From Streptomyces sp. SID12501 (lineage in GTDB: Bacteria > Actinomycetota > Actinomycetes > Streptomycetales > Streptomycetaceae), in the NCBI RefSeq assembly GCF_010550245.1, contig NZ_JAAGLU010000006.1, forward strand, positions 1-64,000: DNA of 64,000 bases. Direction: 5' to 3'. Positions within the stretch are counted from its first letter, which is position 1. The number at the start of each line of letters is the position of its first letter. This document shows, piece after piece, positions 46,198 through 54,919 of this stretch. The notes beneath the pieces are model-generated. The model had not been told where the DNA came from. It made no database searches and saw only the letters and a list, made by a program, of their open reading frames with translations. The position numbers and the translations under genes were made by a program.

Positions 46198-48291
46198 TCA
46201 ACCACGGGCTGCGGCGAGACCGGTAGTTGAATTGAGTACAGCCCTGGCCGCCCGGGCGACGTTCTCGGCGGTGAAGCCGTACTCGGCGAACAAGGTCTTG
46301 GCGTCGGCGGAGGCGCCGAAGTGTTCGAGGGAGACGATGCGTCCTGCGTCACCGACGTAGCGGTACCAGGTCAGACCGATGCCCGCCTCGACCGCCACGC
46401 GCGCCTTCACGGACGGCGGAAGGACACTCGCGCGGTACTCGGCGGACTGCTCCTCGAACCACTCCACGGACGGCATCGACACCACCCGCGTACCCACCCC
46501 CTCGGCCTCCAGCGCCTCACGTGCGGCGACGGCGAGCTGGACCTCGGAACCGGTGGCGATCAGGACGACGTCCGGGGTGCCGGTGGAGGCGTCCCGCAGG
46601 ACGTAACCGCCCTTCGCGGCATCCTCGTTGCGGGCGTACGTGGGTACACCCTGCCGGGTGAGCGCCAGGCCGTGCGGGGCCGGGTTCGTGGCGTGTCGCT
46701 TGAGGATCTCGGCCCAGGCGACGGCCGTCTCGTTGGCGTCGGCAGGGCGGACGATGTTCAGGCCCGGGATGGCGCGCAGGGAGGCCAGGTGTTCGACCGG
46801 CTGGTGTGTGGGGCCGTCCTCGCCGAGGCCGATGGAGTCGTGCGTCCAGACGTACGTCACGGGCAGCTGCATCAGCGCCGCCAGGCGTACGGCGTTACGC
46901 ATGTAGTCGGAGAAGACGAGGAAGGTGCCGCCGTAGATGCGGGTGTTGCCGTGCAGCGCGATGCCGTTCATCTCGGCGGCCATCGAGTGCTCGCGGATAC
47001 CGAAGTGGACGGTACGGCCGTACGGGTCGGCCTCCGGGAGCGGGTTTCCCTCGGGGAGGAAGGAGGACGTCTTGTCGATGGTCGTGTTGTTCGAGCCGGC
47101 CAGGTCGGCGGAGCCGCCCCACAGCTCGGGCAGGACCGGGCCCAGGGACTGGAGCACCTTGCCGGAGGCCGCGCGGGTGGCCACGGACGCGCCCTCCTCG
47201 AACACCGGCAGCGCGTCCTCCCAGCCTTCGGGCAGCTGACCTGCCACGACCCGGTCGAACAGCTTCGCCCGCTCGGGCTGCGCGGTGCGCCACTCGGCGA
47301 GGCGCTTGTCCCAGGCGGCGTGCGCCTCGGCGCCCCGGTCGAGGGCCTGGCGGGCGTGGGCGAGAACCTCGTCGGCTACCTCGAAGGTCTGGTCCGGGTC
47401 GAAGCCGAGGACGCGCTTGGTGGCCGCGATCTCGTCGTCACCGAGGGCCGAGCCGTGCGCGGCCTCGGTGTTCTGGGCGTTCGGGGCGGGCCAGGCGATG
47501 ATCGTGCGCATCGCGATGATCGAGGGGCGCACGGTCTCGGCCTGCGCTTCCTTGAGCGCCGTGTACAGCGCGCGTACGTCGATGTCGCCGCCGAGTTCGG
47601 GCTCGATCCGCCGCACATGCCAGCCGTACGCCTCGTACCGCTTCAGCACGTCCTCGGAGAACGCTGTCGCTGTGTCGCCCTCGATGGAGATGTGGTTGTC
47701 GTCGTAGACGAAGACGAGGTTGCCGAGCTTCTGGTGGCCGGCCAGCGAGGAGGCCTCGGCGGAGATGCCCTCCTCCAGGTCGCCGTCGGAGACGATCGCC
47801 CAGACGGTGTGGTCGAAGGGCGAGGTGCCCTCCGGTGCCTCGGGGTCGAAGAGGCCGCGCTCGTAGCGGGCGGCCATCGCCATGCCGACCGCGTTGGCGA
47901 CACCCTGGCCGAGCGGGCCGGTCGTCGTCTCGACGCCGGCCGTGTGGCCGTACTCGGGGTGTCCCGGCGTCTTCGAACCGTGCGTCCGGAACGCCTTGAG
48001 GTCGTCCAGCTCCAGCTCGTACCCGGACAGGAACAGCTGGGTGTAGAGGGTCAGCGAGGTGTGTCCGGGAGAGAGGACGAAGCGGTCACGGCCGGTCCAC
48101 TCGGGGTCCGCGGGGTCGTGTCGCATCACCTTCTGAAAGATCGTGTACGCGGCGGGGGCCAGGCTCATCGCGGTGCCGGGGTGGCCGTTGCCGACCTTCT
48201 GCACGGCATCGGCCGCGAGTACACGCGCCGTGTCGACGGCGCGCTGGTCGAGATCGGTCCACTGGAGGCTGTCGGATGTCTGCGTACTCAT
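46198..48291 (-). CDS. tkt: transketolase
   Basis: Thiamine-diphosphate enzyme moving two-carbon units. ThDP and metal-binding parts are [36 protein letters not shown] and the GDG motif in [19 protein letters not shown]. The glutamate of ThDP activation lies in [19 protein letters not shown]. The ATG at 48291 gives 697 residues; a TTG two codons upstream is nearer to a GAGGA site and is the alternative. First gene of the operon; a 17-bp palindrome lies 53 bases upstream. Confidence 0.94.
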   Translation of the reverse strand: MSTQTSDSLQWTDLDQRAVDTARVLAADAVQKVGNGHPGTAMSLAPAAYTIFQKVMRHDPADPEWTGRDRFVLSPGHTSLTLYTQLFLSGYELELDDLKAFRTHGSKTPGHPEYGHTAGVETTTGPLGQGVANAVGMAMAARYERGLFDPEAPEGTSPFDHTVWAIVSDGDLEEGISAEASSLAGHQKLGNLVFVYDDNHISIEGDTATAFSEDVLKRYEAYGWHVRRIEPELGGDIDVRALYTALKEAQAETVRPSIIAMRTIIAWPAPNAQNTEAAHGSALGDDEIAATKRVLGFDPDQTFEVADEVLAHARQALDRGAEAHAAWDKRLAEWRTAQPERAKLFDRVVAGQLPEGWEDALPVFEEGASVATRAASGKVLQSLGPVLPELWGGSADLAGSNNTTIDKTSSFLPEGNPLPEADPYGRTVHFGIREHSMAAEMNGIALHGNTRIYGGTFLVFSDYMRNAVRLAALMQLPVTYVWTHDSIGLGEDGPTHQPVEHLASLRAIPGLNIVRPADANETAVAWAEILKRHATNPAPHGLALTRQGVPTYARNEDAAKGGYVLRDASTGTPDVVLIATGSEVQLAVAAREALEAEGVGTRVVSMPSVEWFEEQSAEYRASVLPPSVKARVAVEAGIGLTWYRYVGDAGRIVSLEHFGASADAKTLFAEYGFTAENVARAARAVLNSTTGLAAARG

Positions 48292-48343
48292 CTTCAAGAA
48301 GTCCTCGATAGAGGGGGACGAACTGCTCGGACGTGTTCAAACT

Positions 48344-48360
48344 TAAAAGTCTGACTTTTA
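48344..48360. promoter_or_regulatory. palindrome between tkt and the AraC-type regulator
   Basis: TAAAAGTC-T-GACTTTTA is a perfect 8+1+8 dyad, 53 bases before the tkt start and 78 before the AraC-type start. It is the only AT-rich part of this divergent promoter region and is a likely operator for the pentose phosphate operon. Confidence 0.6.
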
Positions 48361-48437
48361 CGGGGCCAGGTGCCTGTGTGTCACCCTTTGGTGAAAGTGG
48401 GACAGAGGCGGCGAGGCCTGGACGGCAAGAGAAGGAC

Positions 48438-49346
48438 ATGGCGGACAGAACCATCCAAGACACCATCCAAGACGTCCCGGACGGAGACGGCATCAGGACG
48501 TTTCCCTTCCCGGTCGATCTGAGCGTCCTGGGCGTGGGTATGCAGGTCGGCCCGATGTCACCCGACCGCACCTGGCACGACGACGCCCCGCTCGAACGCG
48601 TCCACCGCATCGACTTCCACGTCGTGATGCTGTTCGACGACGGCCCGGTCACCCACATGGTCGACTTCGCCGAATACGAGGCGACAGCGGGCGACCTCCT
48701 GTGGATCCGCCCGGGTCAGGTGCACCGCTTCTCCCGCACCACCGAGTACCGCGGCACCGTCCTCACCATGCAACCCGGATTCCTGCCCCGGACCACGGTC
48801 GAGGCGACCGGCCTGTACCGCTACGACCTGCCCCCGCTGCTGCGCCCGGACGCTCCCCGACTCGCCGCTCTGCGGGCGGCCCTGGCTCAGCTGGGTCGCG
48901 AGTACGAGGACACGGCCACCCTCCCGATCGGCCTGCACACCTCGGTACTGCGCCACTCCCTCACCGCGTTCCTGCTGCGCCTGTCCCATCTCGCGACGAG
49001 TTCGGCGGAGGCGGCGGGAGGCCGGACCGACACCACGTTCACCCTCTTCCGGGACGCGGTGGAGAAGGGCTTCGCCACCAACCACAGCGTCAGCGCGTAC
49101 GCCGACGCCCTCGGTTACTCCCGGCGCACCCTCGTCCGCGCGGTGCGCGCGGCGACCGGTGAGACGCCCAAGGGCTTCATCGACAAGCGGGTGATCCTGG
49201 AGGCCAAGCGTCTGCTGGCGCACACCTCCCTGCCGATCGGGCGAGTGGGCGTGGCCGTCGGCTTTCCCGACGCGGCGAACTTCTCCAAGTTCTTCCAACT
49301 GCACACGGGGGCAACGCCGGTGGCGTTCCGGGCGGAGCTGAGCTGA
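48438..49346 (+). CDS. AraC-family transcriptional regulator
   Basis: A 302-residue regulator. The N-terminal cupin-like sensing domain (HRIDFHVVMLFDDGPVTHMVDFAEYEATAGDLLWIRPGQVHRF) precedes a C-terminal double helix-turn-helix (AYADALGYSRRTLVRAVRAATGETPKGFIDKRVILEAKRLLAHT, then GRVGVAVGFPDAANFSKFFQLHTGATPVAFR). It is divergent from tkt across 146 bases with a palindrome between, so control of the pentose phosphate operon is possible. The ATG at 48438 is favoured; an in-frame ATG at 48333 lies upstream of the palindrome. Confidence 0.86.
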   Translation: MADRTIQDTIQDVPDGDGIRTFPFPVDLSVLGVGMQVGPMSPDRTWHDDAPLERVHRIDFHVVMLFDDGPVTHMVDFAEYEATAGDLLWIRPGQVHRFSRTTEYRGTVLTMQPGFLPRTTVEATGLYRYDLPPLLRPDAPRLAALRAALAQLGREYEDTATLPIGLHTSVLRHSLTAFLLRLSHLATSSAEAAGGRTDTTFTLFRDAVEKGFATNHSVSAYADALGYSRRTLVRAVRAATGETPKGFIDKRVILEAKRLLAHTSLPIGRVGVAVGFPDAANFSKFFQLHTGATPVAFRAELS

Positions 49347-49358
49347 GCTGAGACGTCA

Positions 49359-49388
49359 GGAGGGGCGGGCCGTCCGGCCCGCCCCTCC
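49359..49388. terminator. bidirectional terminator between convergent genes
   Basis: Perfect 13-base arms ggaggggcgggcc and its complement around gtcc lie 12 bases after the AraC-type stop and 24 bases after the leftward GH16 stop. Confidence 0.85.
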
Positions 49389-49411
49389 GTCAACGTTGTG
49401 CAACAGCCCTG

Positions 49412-50821
49412 TCAGTGGCCGAAGTTGAACCAGTTCACGTTCACGAACTCCTGTACCTGGCCGCTGGTGAAGGTCAGGTAGACGTCATGGGTGCCGGTGA
49501 CCGCGCTCATGTTCACCTGGAGCGTGCGCCAGCTCTGCCAGCCGCTCGTGTTGCCCACCTCGAAGGTGCCGATCGGTGTGTTCGTACGGCTGTCGAGGCG
49601 TACCTGGACCAGGCCGCTCACGCCCGAGCCGGCCCCGCTCGCGACCCTGCCGACGAACTGCGTGGCGGCCGTGGAGCCGAAGTTGACGCTCTGGTAGAGC
49701 GCCCAGTCGCCGTTGGCGAGCGAGCCGATGTTCTGGCCGCCGCCGGTGTCGGTGGTGGTCTCCGTGCTGGTGCCCGACTGGCTGTTGTAGGACTCGGCCT
49801 GGATGGCGGCGTACGCGTCCCGGGTCCCGGTCGGCGGAGGCGTGGTCGTGCTGCCACCGGTGGTCGACTGGAGCACCTGCACGTAGTCGACGACCATCGG
49901 GCGCCCCGAGACCGTGTTCGCGTCCGGGCCGCCGCCGAACGCCGCCGGGAAGGCGCCGCCCATGGCCACGTTCAGGATGATGAAGAACCCGTGGTTCGTG
50001 GCGTTGGCCCAGGTCGTGGCGTCGACCTGGTTCGCGGTCACCGTGTGGTAGTTGGTGCCGTCGACGTAGAAGCGGATCGCCTCCGGGCTCACCGAGCGGT
50101 CCCACTCCATGCGGTAGGTGTGGAACCCGGCCTGACAGGTGGTGCCGGTGCAGCTGGTGGTCCCGCCGATGCCGGTCGTCTCGTTGCAGGCACCGCCCGG
50201 GCTGGTGCCGCAGTGCAGGGTGCCCCAGATGGTGTTGAGGCCCTGGGTGTTCTCCATGATGTCGATCTCGCCGACGCTCGGCCAGTTCTGGTAGTTGCCC
50301 CGGTAGGGCGCCCCGAGCATCCAGAACGCGGGCCAGTAGCCGAGGGCGGACGCGCCGGTGACGTTCGGCACCTGGAGGCGGGCCTGGACGGCCAGTTTGC
50401 CGCCGGCCGGGGGCTGGAAGTCGGTGCGGTTGGTCTCGATGCGGCCCGAGGTCCAGTTGCCGGCGGAGTCCCGCACCGGGGTGATCCGGAGGTTGCCGCT
50501 GCCGTCGAGCGAGACGTTGTTCGTGCTGTTCGTCATCGTCTCGATCTCGCCCGTGCCCCAGTTGGCGGGGCCACCGGAATACGAAGTCCCGGTCGCATAC
50601 TGCCAGTTGGTGGTCGAGACGCCGGTTCCGGCGGTGCCGTTGAAGTCGTCGAGGAAGACCTGCGTCCAGCCGGTCGGCGGCGTCGGCGCGTCCGCCTGGG
50701 CCACGGTCACGGCGGCTGCCGCGAGGCTGAGGACGGCGCCGACGGCGACGAGCACGCGACGGAGAGGGCCACGTGCGGTGGGTGGGCCTGAAGTGAGCGA
50801 AGTGCCTGAAGTGTCCCTCAT
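49412..50821 (-). CDS. secreted GH16 beta-glucanase with CBM6
   Basis: A 469-residue exported enzyme. The signal peptide (RRVLVAVGAVLSLAAAAVTVAQA) ends near residue 45. The GH16 domain (about 50-290) carries the catalytic signature GEIDIMENTQG and WPAFWMLG; GNYQNWP and the ending VVDYVQVLQ are typical of laminarinase-like members. A Thr/Pro linker (GGSTTTPPPTG) leads to a CBM6 (residues about 325-469: AIQAESYNSQSG, GDWALYQSVNFG, WFNFGH). It should cut beta-1,3-(1,4)-glucans outside the cell. A LacI-type operator is upstream. Confidence 0.9.
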   Translation of the reverse strand: MRDTSGTSLTSGPPTARGPLRRVLVAVGAVLSLAAAAVTVAQADAPTPPTGWTQVFLDDFNGTAGTGVSTTNWQYATGTSYSGGPANWGTGEIETMTNSTNNVSLDGSGNLRITPVRDSAGNWTSGRIETNRTDFQPPAGGKLAVQARLQVPNVTGASALGYWPAFWMLGAPYRGNYQNWPSVGEIDIMENTQGLNTIWGTLHCGTSPGGACNETTGIGGTTSCTGTTCQAGFHTYRMEWDRSVSPEAIRFYVDGTNYHTVTANQVDATTWANATNHGFFIILNVAMGGAFPAAFGGGPDANTVSGRPMVVDYVQVLQSTTGGSTTTPPPTGTRDAYAAIQAESYNSQSGTSTETTTDTGGGQNIGSLANGDWALYQSVNFGSTAATQFVGRVASGAGSGVSGLVQVRLDSRTNTPIGTFEVGNTSGWQSWRTLQVNMSAVTGTHDVYLTFTSGQVQEFVNVNWFNFGH

Positions 50822-50872
50822 GGGTGCCTCTTCGGGTACGGGGTGGGGATGCGGGGTGCCTTCGAGTGCCCT

Positions 50873-50886
50873 TGAGAGCGCTCTCA
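50873..50886. promoter_or_regulatory. LacI-type operator upstream of the GH16 gene
   Basis: TGAGAGCGCTCTCA is a perfect 14-bp palindrome with the central GAGCGCTC core known from CebR/LacI-type sites in front of Streptomyces glycosidase genes. It is 52 bases before the start. No LacI gene is in the window. Confidence 0.75.
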
Positions 50887-51004
50887 GAGTGGGCCCAATG
50901 TGCTCCCGGTGACTCCGGCCGTCAAGAGGTGAAACCCAGAATTTCCTTCCGTCACAGGTGAGTTCACCCGATGAAGACATGAATGTGATAGGGCCGAAGA
51001 GCCT

Positions 51005-52252
51005 CTACAGGGCGCTGCCCGCCTTCCAGTCCGCCCAGTTCAGGTTCCAGCCGTTGAGGCCGTTGGCCGGAGCGACCGTCTCCTCGTCCGAGTTCCTGAC
51101 GATCACCACGTCCCCGAGCATGGAGCTGTCGTAGAACTTGTAGCCCGGTACGGAGCTGTCGTTCGCGCCCTTCGTGTCGTGCAGTCCCACGCAGCCGTGG
51201 CTGGTGTTGCTGCTGCCGAACACCGAGGTCGAGGCCCAGTAGTTGCCGTGCACGAAGGTGCCGGAGGTGGTCAGACGCTGGGCGTGCGGGACGTCGCCGA
51301 TGTCGTACTCGTCGCCGAGCCCGACCGTCGAGGACTCCATCCGCGTCTGCTTGAACCGCTCGCTGATCACCATGATCCCGGACCAGGTGGTGTGCTCGGC
51401 GTCGCCGCTGGAGACGGGGTAGGTGGCCGTGGTCGCGCCGTCCCGCCGTACGGTCATGGTCTTCGCCTTCAGGTCGACCGTGCTGATCTGCTCGCGGCCG
51501 ATGTGGAAGGTGACGTCCTTGGACTGGGTGCCGTAGACCCCGTCCGCGCCCTCGACGTCCTTGAGCCGCAGCCCGAGCGTGATCTTCGTGCCGGCGGCCC
51601 AGTAGGTCTCCGGCCGGAAGTCGAGCCGGGTGTCGCTGAACCAGTGCCCGACCACCTCGACGGCCGGCTCGGCGGTCACGGTGATCGCCTTCTGGACCGC
51701 GGCCCGGTCGGTGACCGCCTCCGTGAAGTTGATCGACACCGGCATTCCGACGCCCGAGGTGGAGTCGGCCTCAGGCGTGAAGTACCCGACGAAGGTCGCG
51801 GACGGCGAGGCGGTGGTGAAGGTCGCGGTCTGCGCGGCGGCCCCGGTGACCTGCGCCGACACCGTGTACTTCGTCCCGGAGTACGGGTTCCCGGTGGACG
51901 TCCACTTCGTACCGGCCTCGTCGAGGGTCCCGGCCAGCGTGCCGCCGTCGCCGGTGACCGTGACGGAGGCGAGGGTGCCGTCGGTGACGGTGACCTCGAC
52001 GGGGGTGGCGAAGTCGGCGTGCTCGGTACCGTCGGCCGGGGTGACGGTGACGACGGCCTTCCCGGCGGCTTTCACGGACGGGCTCGCGCTCGCACTCGCC
52101 TTCGTCGCCGCCGAGGCGTCCGCGGAGCCGCTGCAACCGGTCAGTACGGCCGCCGGTACGGCCCCGAGCGCGGCGAGGATCCCGCGCCGGGACCAGTTGG
52201 CCGGCCCCTGCCCGTTCGGCTCGGACGGGTTGGATATGTGCGGAACGCCCAC
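51005..52252 (-). CDS. L,D-transpeptidase lipoprotein (YkuD, Ig-like)
   Basis: A 415-residue cell-wall enzyme. A Tat/Sec-like signal with SRRGILAALGAVPAAVLTGC ends in a lipobox (LTGC). Two Ig-like domains (about residues 60-245: VTVTPADGTEHADFATPVEVTVTDG and later PSATFVGYFTPEADSTSGVGMPVSINF) are followed by the YkuD domain. The catalytic motif is HGNYWASTSVFGSSNTSHGCVGL with His and Cys. It forms 3-3 crosslinks in peptidoglycan. The GTG at 52252 with AAAGG upstream is chosen; an ATG at 52300 is possible. Confidence 0.88.
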   Translation of the reverse strand: MGVPHISNPSEPNGQGPANWSRRGILAALGAVPAAVLTGCSGSADASAATKASASASPSVKAAGKAVVTVTPADGTEHADFATPVEVTVTDGTLASVTVTGDGGTLAGTLDEAGTKWTSTGNPYSGTKYTVSAQVTGAAAQTATFTTASPSATFVGYFTPEADSTSGVGMPVSINFTEAVTDRAAVQKAITVTAEPAVEVVGHWFSDTRLDFRPETYWAAGTKITLGLRLKDVEGADGVYGTQSKDVTFHIGREQISTVDLKAKTMTVRRDGATTATYPVSSGDAEHTTWSGIMVISERFKQTRMESSTVGLGDEYDIGDVPHAQRLTTSGTFVHGNYWASTSVFGSSNTSHGCVGLHDTKGANDSSVPGYKFYDSSMLGDVVIVRNSDEETVAPANGLNGWNLNWADWKAGSAL

Positions 52253-52409
52253 GGCACGCCTTTCTGAAACGACCAGGTGTGATCGATGCTGCGCGTGCAT
52301 GGTGCGCTTTCTGTATGGGTTTGTTCTTTGAAACTGGGGCTCGCTGCCTGAGATTCAGGTAAGGACGCCAATGGGGCGGCTCCACCAGGGACCGCCCCGC
52401 ACGCCGGGG

Positions 52410-53826
52410 TCAGGCGTCGGCCGTCACCCGCTCCGGGACCGGCGCCTCCTCGCGCAGCCCGAACCGGTCGTGCACGCGGCGCAGCGGCGGCGGCGCCCAC
52501 CAGGCCCGGCGTCCCAGCAGCGCCATGGTCGCCGGAACCAGCAGCATCCGTACGATCGTCGCGTCGATCAGCACGGCCGGCGTCAGACCGAGCCCGATCT
52601 GCGGGATGGGCGCGAAACCGCCCGTCATGAAGGCGCCGAAGACGACGGCCAGCAGCAGTGCGGCACAGGTGACCACCCGGCCGGAGCGACGCAGCCCGGT
52701 CGCCACGGCATCGAGGTCGTCACCGCTCTGTGCGCGGGCCTCGCGCATCCGGGCCGGGATGAACAGCTCGTAGTCCATGGCCAGCCCGAACGCGATGGCG
52801 ATGATCAGCGGCGGCGCGGTCAGGCTGAGCGAGCCCAACTGCTCGGAGCCGAGCAGACCGGCCAGATGCCCGTCCTGGTCGTGGCGATGGTCCGCAACGG
52901 GATCAGCACCGACCCGGTGAAGGCGAACAGCAGGGCGAAGATGCCGACCAGGACGGTGGCGGCGGCCCACGGCGCCCGGTCGCCGAACATCTCCCGGAAA
53001 CGGTCCGCCCGGCCCGCGCCACGGTCCGGTGTACGGCCTCGACGACGTCGTCGGTGTGCCGGCGCTCCTCACGGAAGCGGACCGCCATCAACAGAGCGTA
53101 GTCCACGGCGAGTCCGAGCCCCAGCATGGTGGTCACCTGGATGGCGTGCACGGAGATGTGGGTGACCTGACTGAAGGCGAACAGCGCGAGGAACGCGCCG
53201 GCTGTACCACTGACGGCGACGAGCAGGGGCAGCCCGGCGGCACGCAGCCCGCCGAAAATGAGGAACAGCAGCACGAGCACGTCCGGCAGGGAGATCAACT
53301 CGGCCTTCTTGGCGTCTTCTTGGGCCTGCCCGCCCAGCTGCTTCCCGAGCAACGGCCCGCCGCTGACATGTACTTCGGGCGCGTCGATCGCCTCGATCCG
53401 ATCGACAGTCGAATCGATGACGGAGCCCTCGGCGTCGTCGTAGAGCCCGCTCTTCAGAGTGACGGGGATGAGTACGGCCCGCCCGTCCTCGGCGACGAGC
53501 CCCGGGGGGACGTACGGGTCGGGCACGGCGGCGACACCGTCAACGGTACGCAACTCGGCGACAGCCCGCTCGACTTGGGCGCGCAGCCCGGGGTCGGACA
53601 CGGCGAGCCCGGCGACGACACCGGTAAGGGTATCCCCGGTCGGGGACACCTCGTCGAGATAGGCGGCGGCCACCTCGGACTCGGTCCCGGGAACGTTCGG
53701 AACATCATCGGACAGCTTGCCGAAGACCCCGGTACCGAGGCCGAACCCCAGCAGCAGGAAGAGCGCCCAGACGGCGATGACGGTGAGCGGGCGGCGGGTT
53801 GTCGCCCGGGTGAGTGTGGCGAGCAC
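52410..53826 (-). pseudogene. decayed MMPL-family transporter
   Basis: The 5' part is intact: GTVLATLTRATTRRPLTVIAVWALFLLLGFGLGTGVFGKLSDDVPNVPGTESE in part, and VLVLLFLIFGGLRAAGLPLLVA then GLGLAVDYALLMAVRFREE. At about 53010, AGRTV jumps to FREMFGDRAPWAAATVLVGIFALLF in another frame, so about 200 residues are missing. A second gap and shift at about 52890 joins VLIPLRTI to DQDGHLAGLLGSEQLGSLSLTAPPLIIAIAFGLAMDYELF. The C-terminus is then intact. Two internal deletions with frame changes make a functional RND pump impossible. The likely start is the GTG at 53826 with AGAGGG before it. Confidence 0.88.
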
Positions 53827-53984
53827 GGTCCCTCTCACGGGATCGGTGGACTTGACGTCACCGAACAGGCTGCTGCCGGGCGGGGGTTGGGGGGATCGCC
53901 GGGGGAGGGGTTTCGGGGGCTCGCTCTTGCGGGGGAGAAGCGGGGTGGCATGGGTCGTGCGGGGGAGTGGACGTCCCGCAGGAG

Positions 53985-54587
53985 TCAGCAGGCGGTCGCA
54001 GGGACGATCTTGCGGACGTCGGCGGTGCGCAGGACGAGTGGCTTGGTGGTGTCGCCGGTGGTGGGGAGGAGGGTGACGTTCGCGTGGGTGTAGGAGACGA
54101 GCTGTCCGCAGAAGTCCCCTGTGGTGGAGGCGACTTTGACGAGGTCGGCGGCGGGATCCTCGGTCTGGGTCCAGGAGACGCCGAGGGCGGCAGCCACGAG
54201 GGCCATGCCGAGGGTGAAGGCGGACATGCTCAGATACAGCGCCTGGCGCACCCGTCGAATCTCGGTCAGGGTCCATTTCCGCAGCGACTGCCCACCGAGA
54301 TGGAGCAGTTCGCCGGGCTTGCCGAAGGAGGCGCGCACGGCGATCAGCGAACCCGCCACGAGGAGCAGGAAGGCCGAGCCGAGCAGCAGGATCGCGACGG
54401 TCTGCCAGGGTGAGGGCAGCTTGGACAGGTCGTCGCGGCCCTTGAGTACGGCGAGGACCGTGACGAGCGCGGTGAGTCCGATCAGCCCGTTGCGCCAGCC
54501 CTCCGCCTGCTTGCGCAACTGGTCGAGCTGACTGAACTGGAGTTCCCGGGCCAGCTCCTCCCAACGACGGTCCGCACCGGCGCTCAT
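53985..54587 (-). CDS. small membrane protein of the caspase-Hsp90 operon
   Basis: A 200-residue protein with a charged N-terminal segment (RRWEELARELQFSQLDQLRKQAEGWRNG) followed by helices at about residues 37-53, 63-84 and 120-140. The C-terminal domain of about 55 residues (TEDPAADLVKVASTTGDFCGQ…, ending VRKIVPATAC) is probably outside. No known family is recognised. Its start overlaps the zinc-ribbon stop (ATGA), so it is the third gene of the operon. It could be the membrane target or effector of the large protease-ATPase. Confidence 0.72.
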   Translation of the reverse strand: MSAGADRRWEELARELQFSQLDQLRKQAEGWRNGLIGLTALVTVLAVLKGRDDLSKLPSPWQTVAILLLGSAFLLLVAGSLIAVRASFGKPGELLHLGGQSLRKWTLTEIRRVRQALYLSMSAFTLGMALVAAALGVSWTQTEDPAADLVKVASTTGDFCGQLVSYTHANVTLLPTTGDTTKPLVLRTADVRKIVPATAC

Positions 54588-54919
54588 GGCTTGAACTTCC
54601 AATGGGCGCCGCAGCCCTCGAAGAGGGTGTTCTCCGGCTGCCCAGAGTGCGCGAAGCCGCATTCGCAGAAGAACGTCTCGGTTGCCTTGAGGGCGACCTG
54701 TTCGGCGAGGGACGGCACCTTGTCCTTGGACCAGGGGAACAGGCTCTTCGTGCCCGCGATCCCCAGCGGGAACGTGGTCGAGGTGCCGCCGTCGCAGCGG
54801 GGGCAGACGCCGGTGACGGTGATCCCGTCGGTGTCGGCGGTTACCTGGAAGACGTCGTCGACCTGCCCGACGTCGACCTGTGCGTATGCCAGGTTCTGCT
54901 GGTGGGAGGGGGTGCTCAA
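54584..54919 (-). CDS. small zinc-ribbon protein of the caspase-Hsp90 operon
   Basis: A 111-residue protein. Two Cys pairs, VCPRCDGGT and FFCECGFAHSG, plus a later GCGAHW form a likely zinc ribbon; the rest is polar with a short GIAGTKSLFPWSKDKVPSLAEQ linker. Function is unknown. It overlaps the 1694-residue protein gene by 4 bases at its start and the membrane-protein gene by 4 bases at its end. The three are thus translated together and probably form one system. Confidence 0.75.
   Translation of the reverse strand: MSTPSHQQNLAYAQVDVGQVDDVFQVTADTDGITVTGVCPRCDGGTSTTFPLGIAGTKSLFPWSKDKVPSLAEQVALKATETFFCECGFAHSGQPENTLFEGCGAHWKFKP

Noticed and set aside
46321-48354. Plus-strand frame of 677 codons opposite tkt
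   Set aside because: Transketolase on the minus strand is certain; the opposite frame is open only because of the high GC content.
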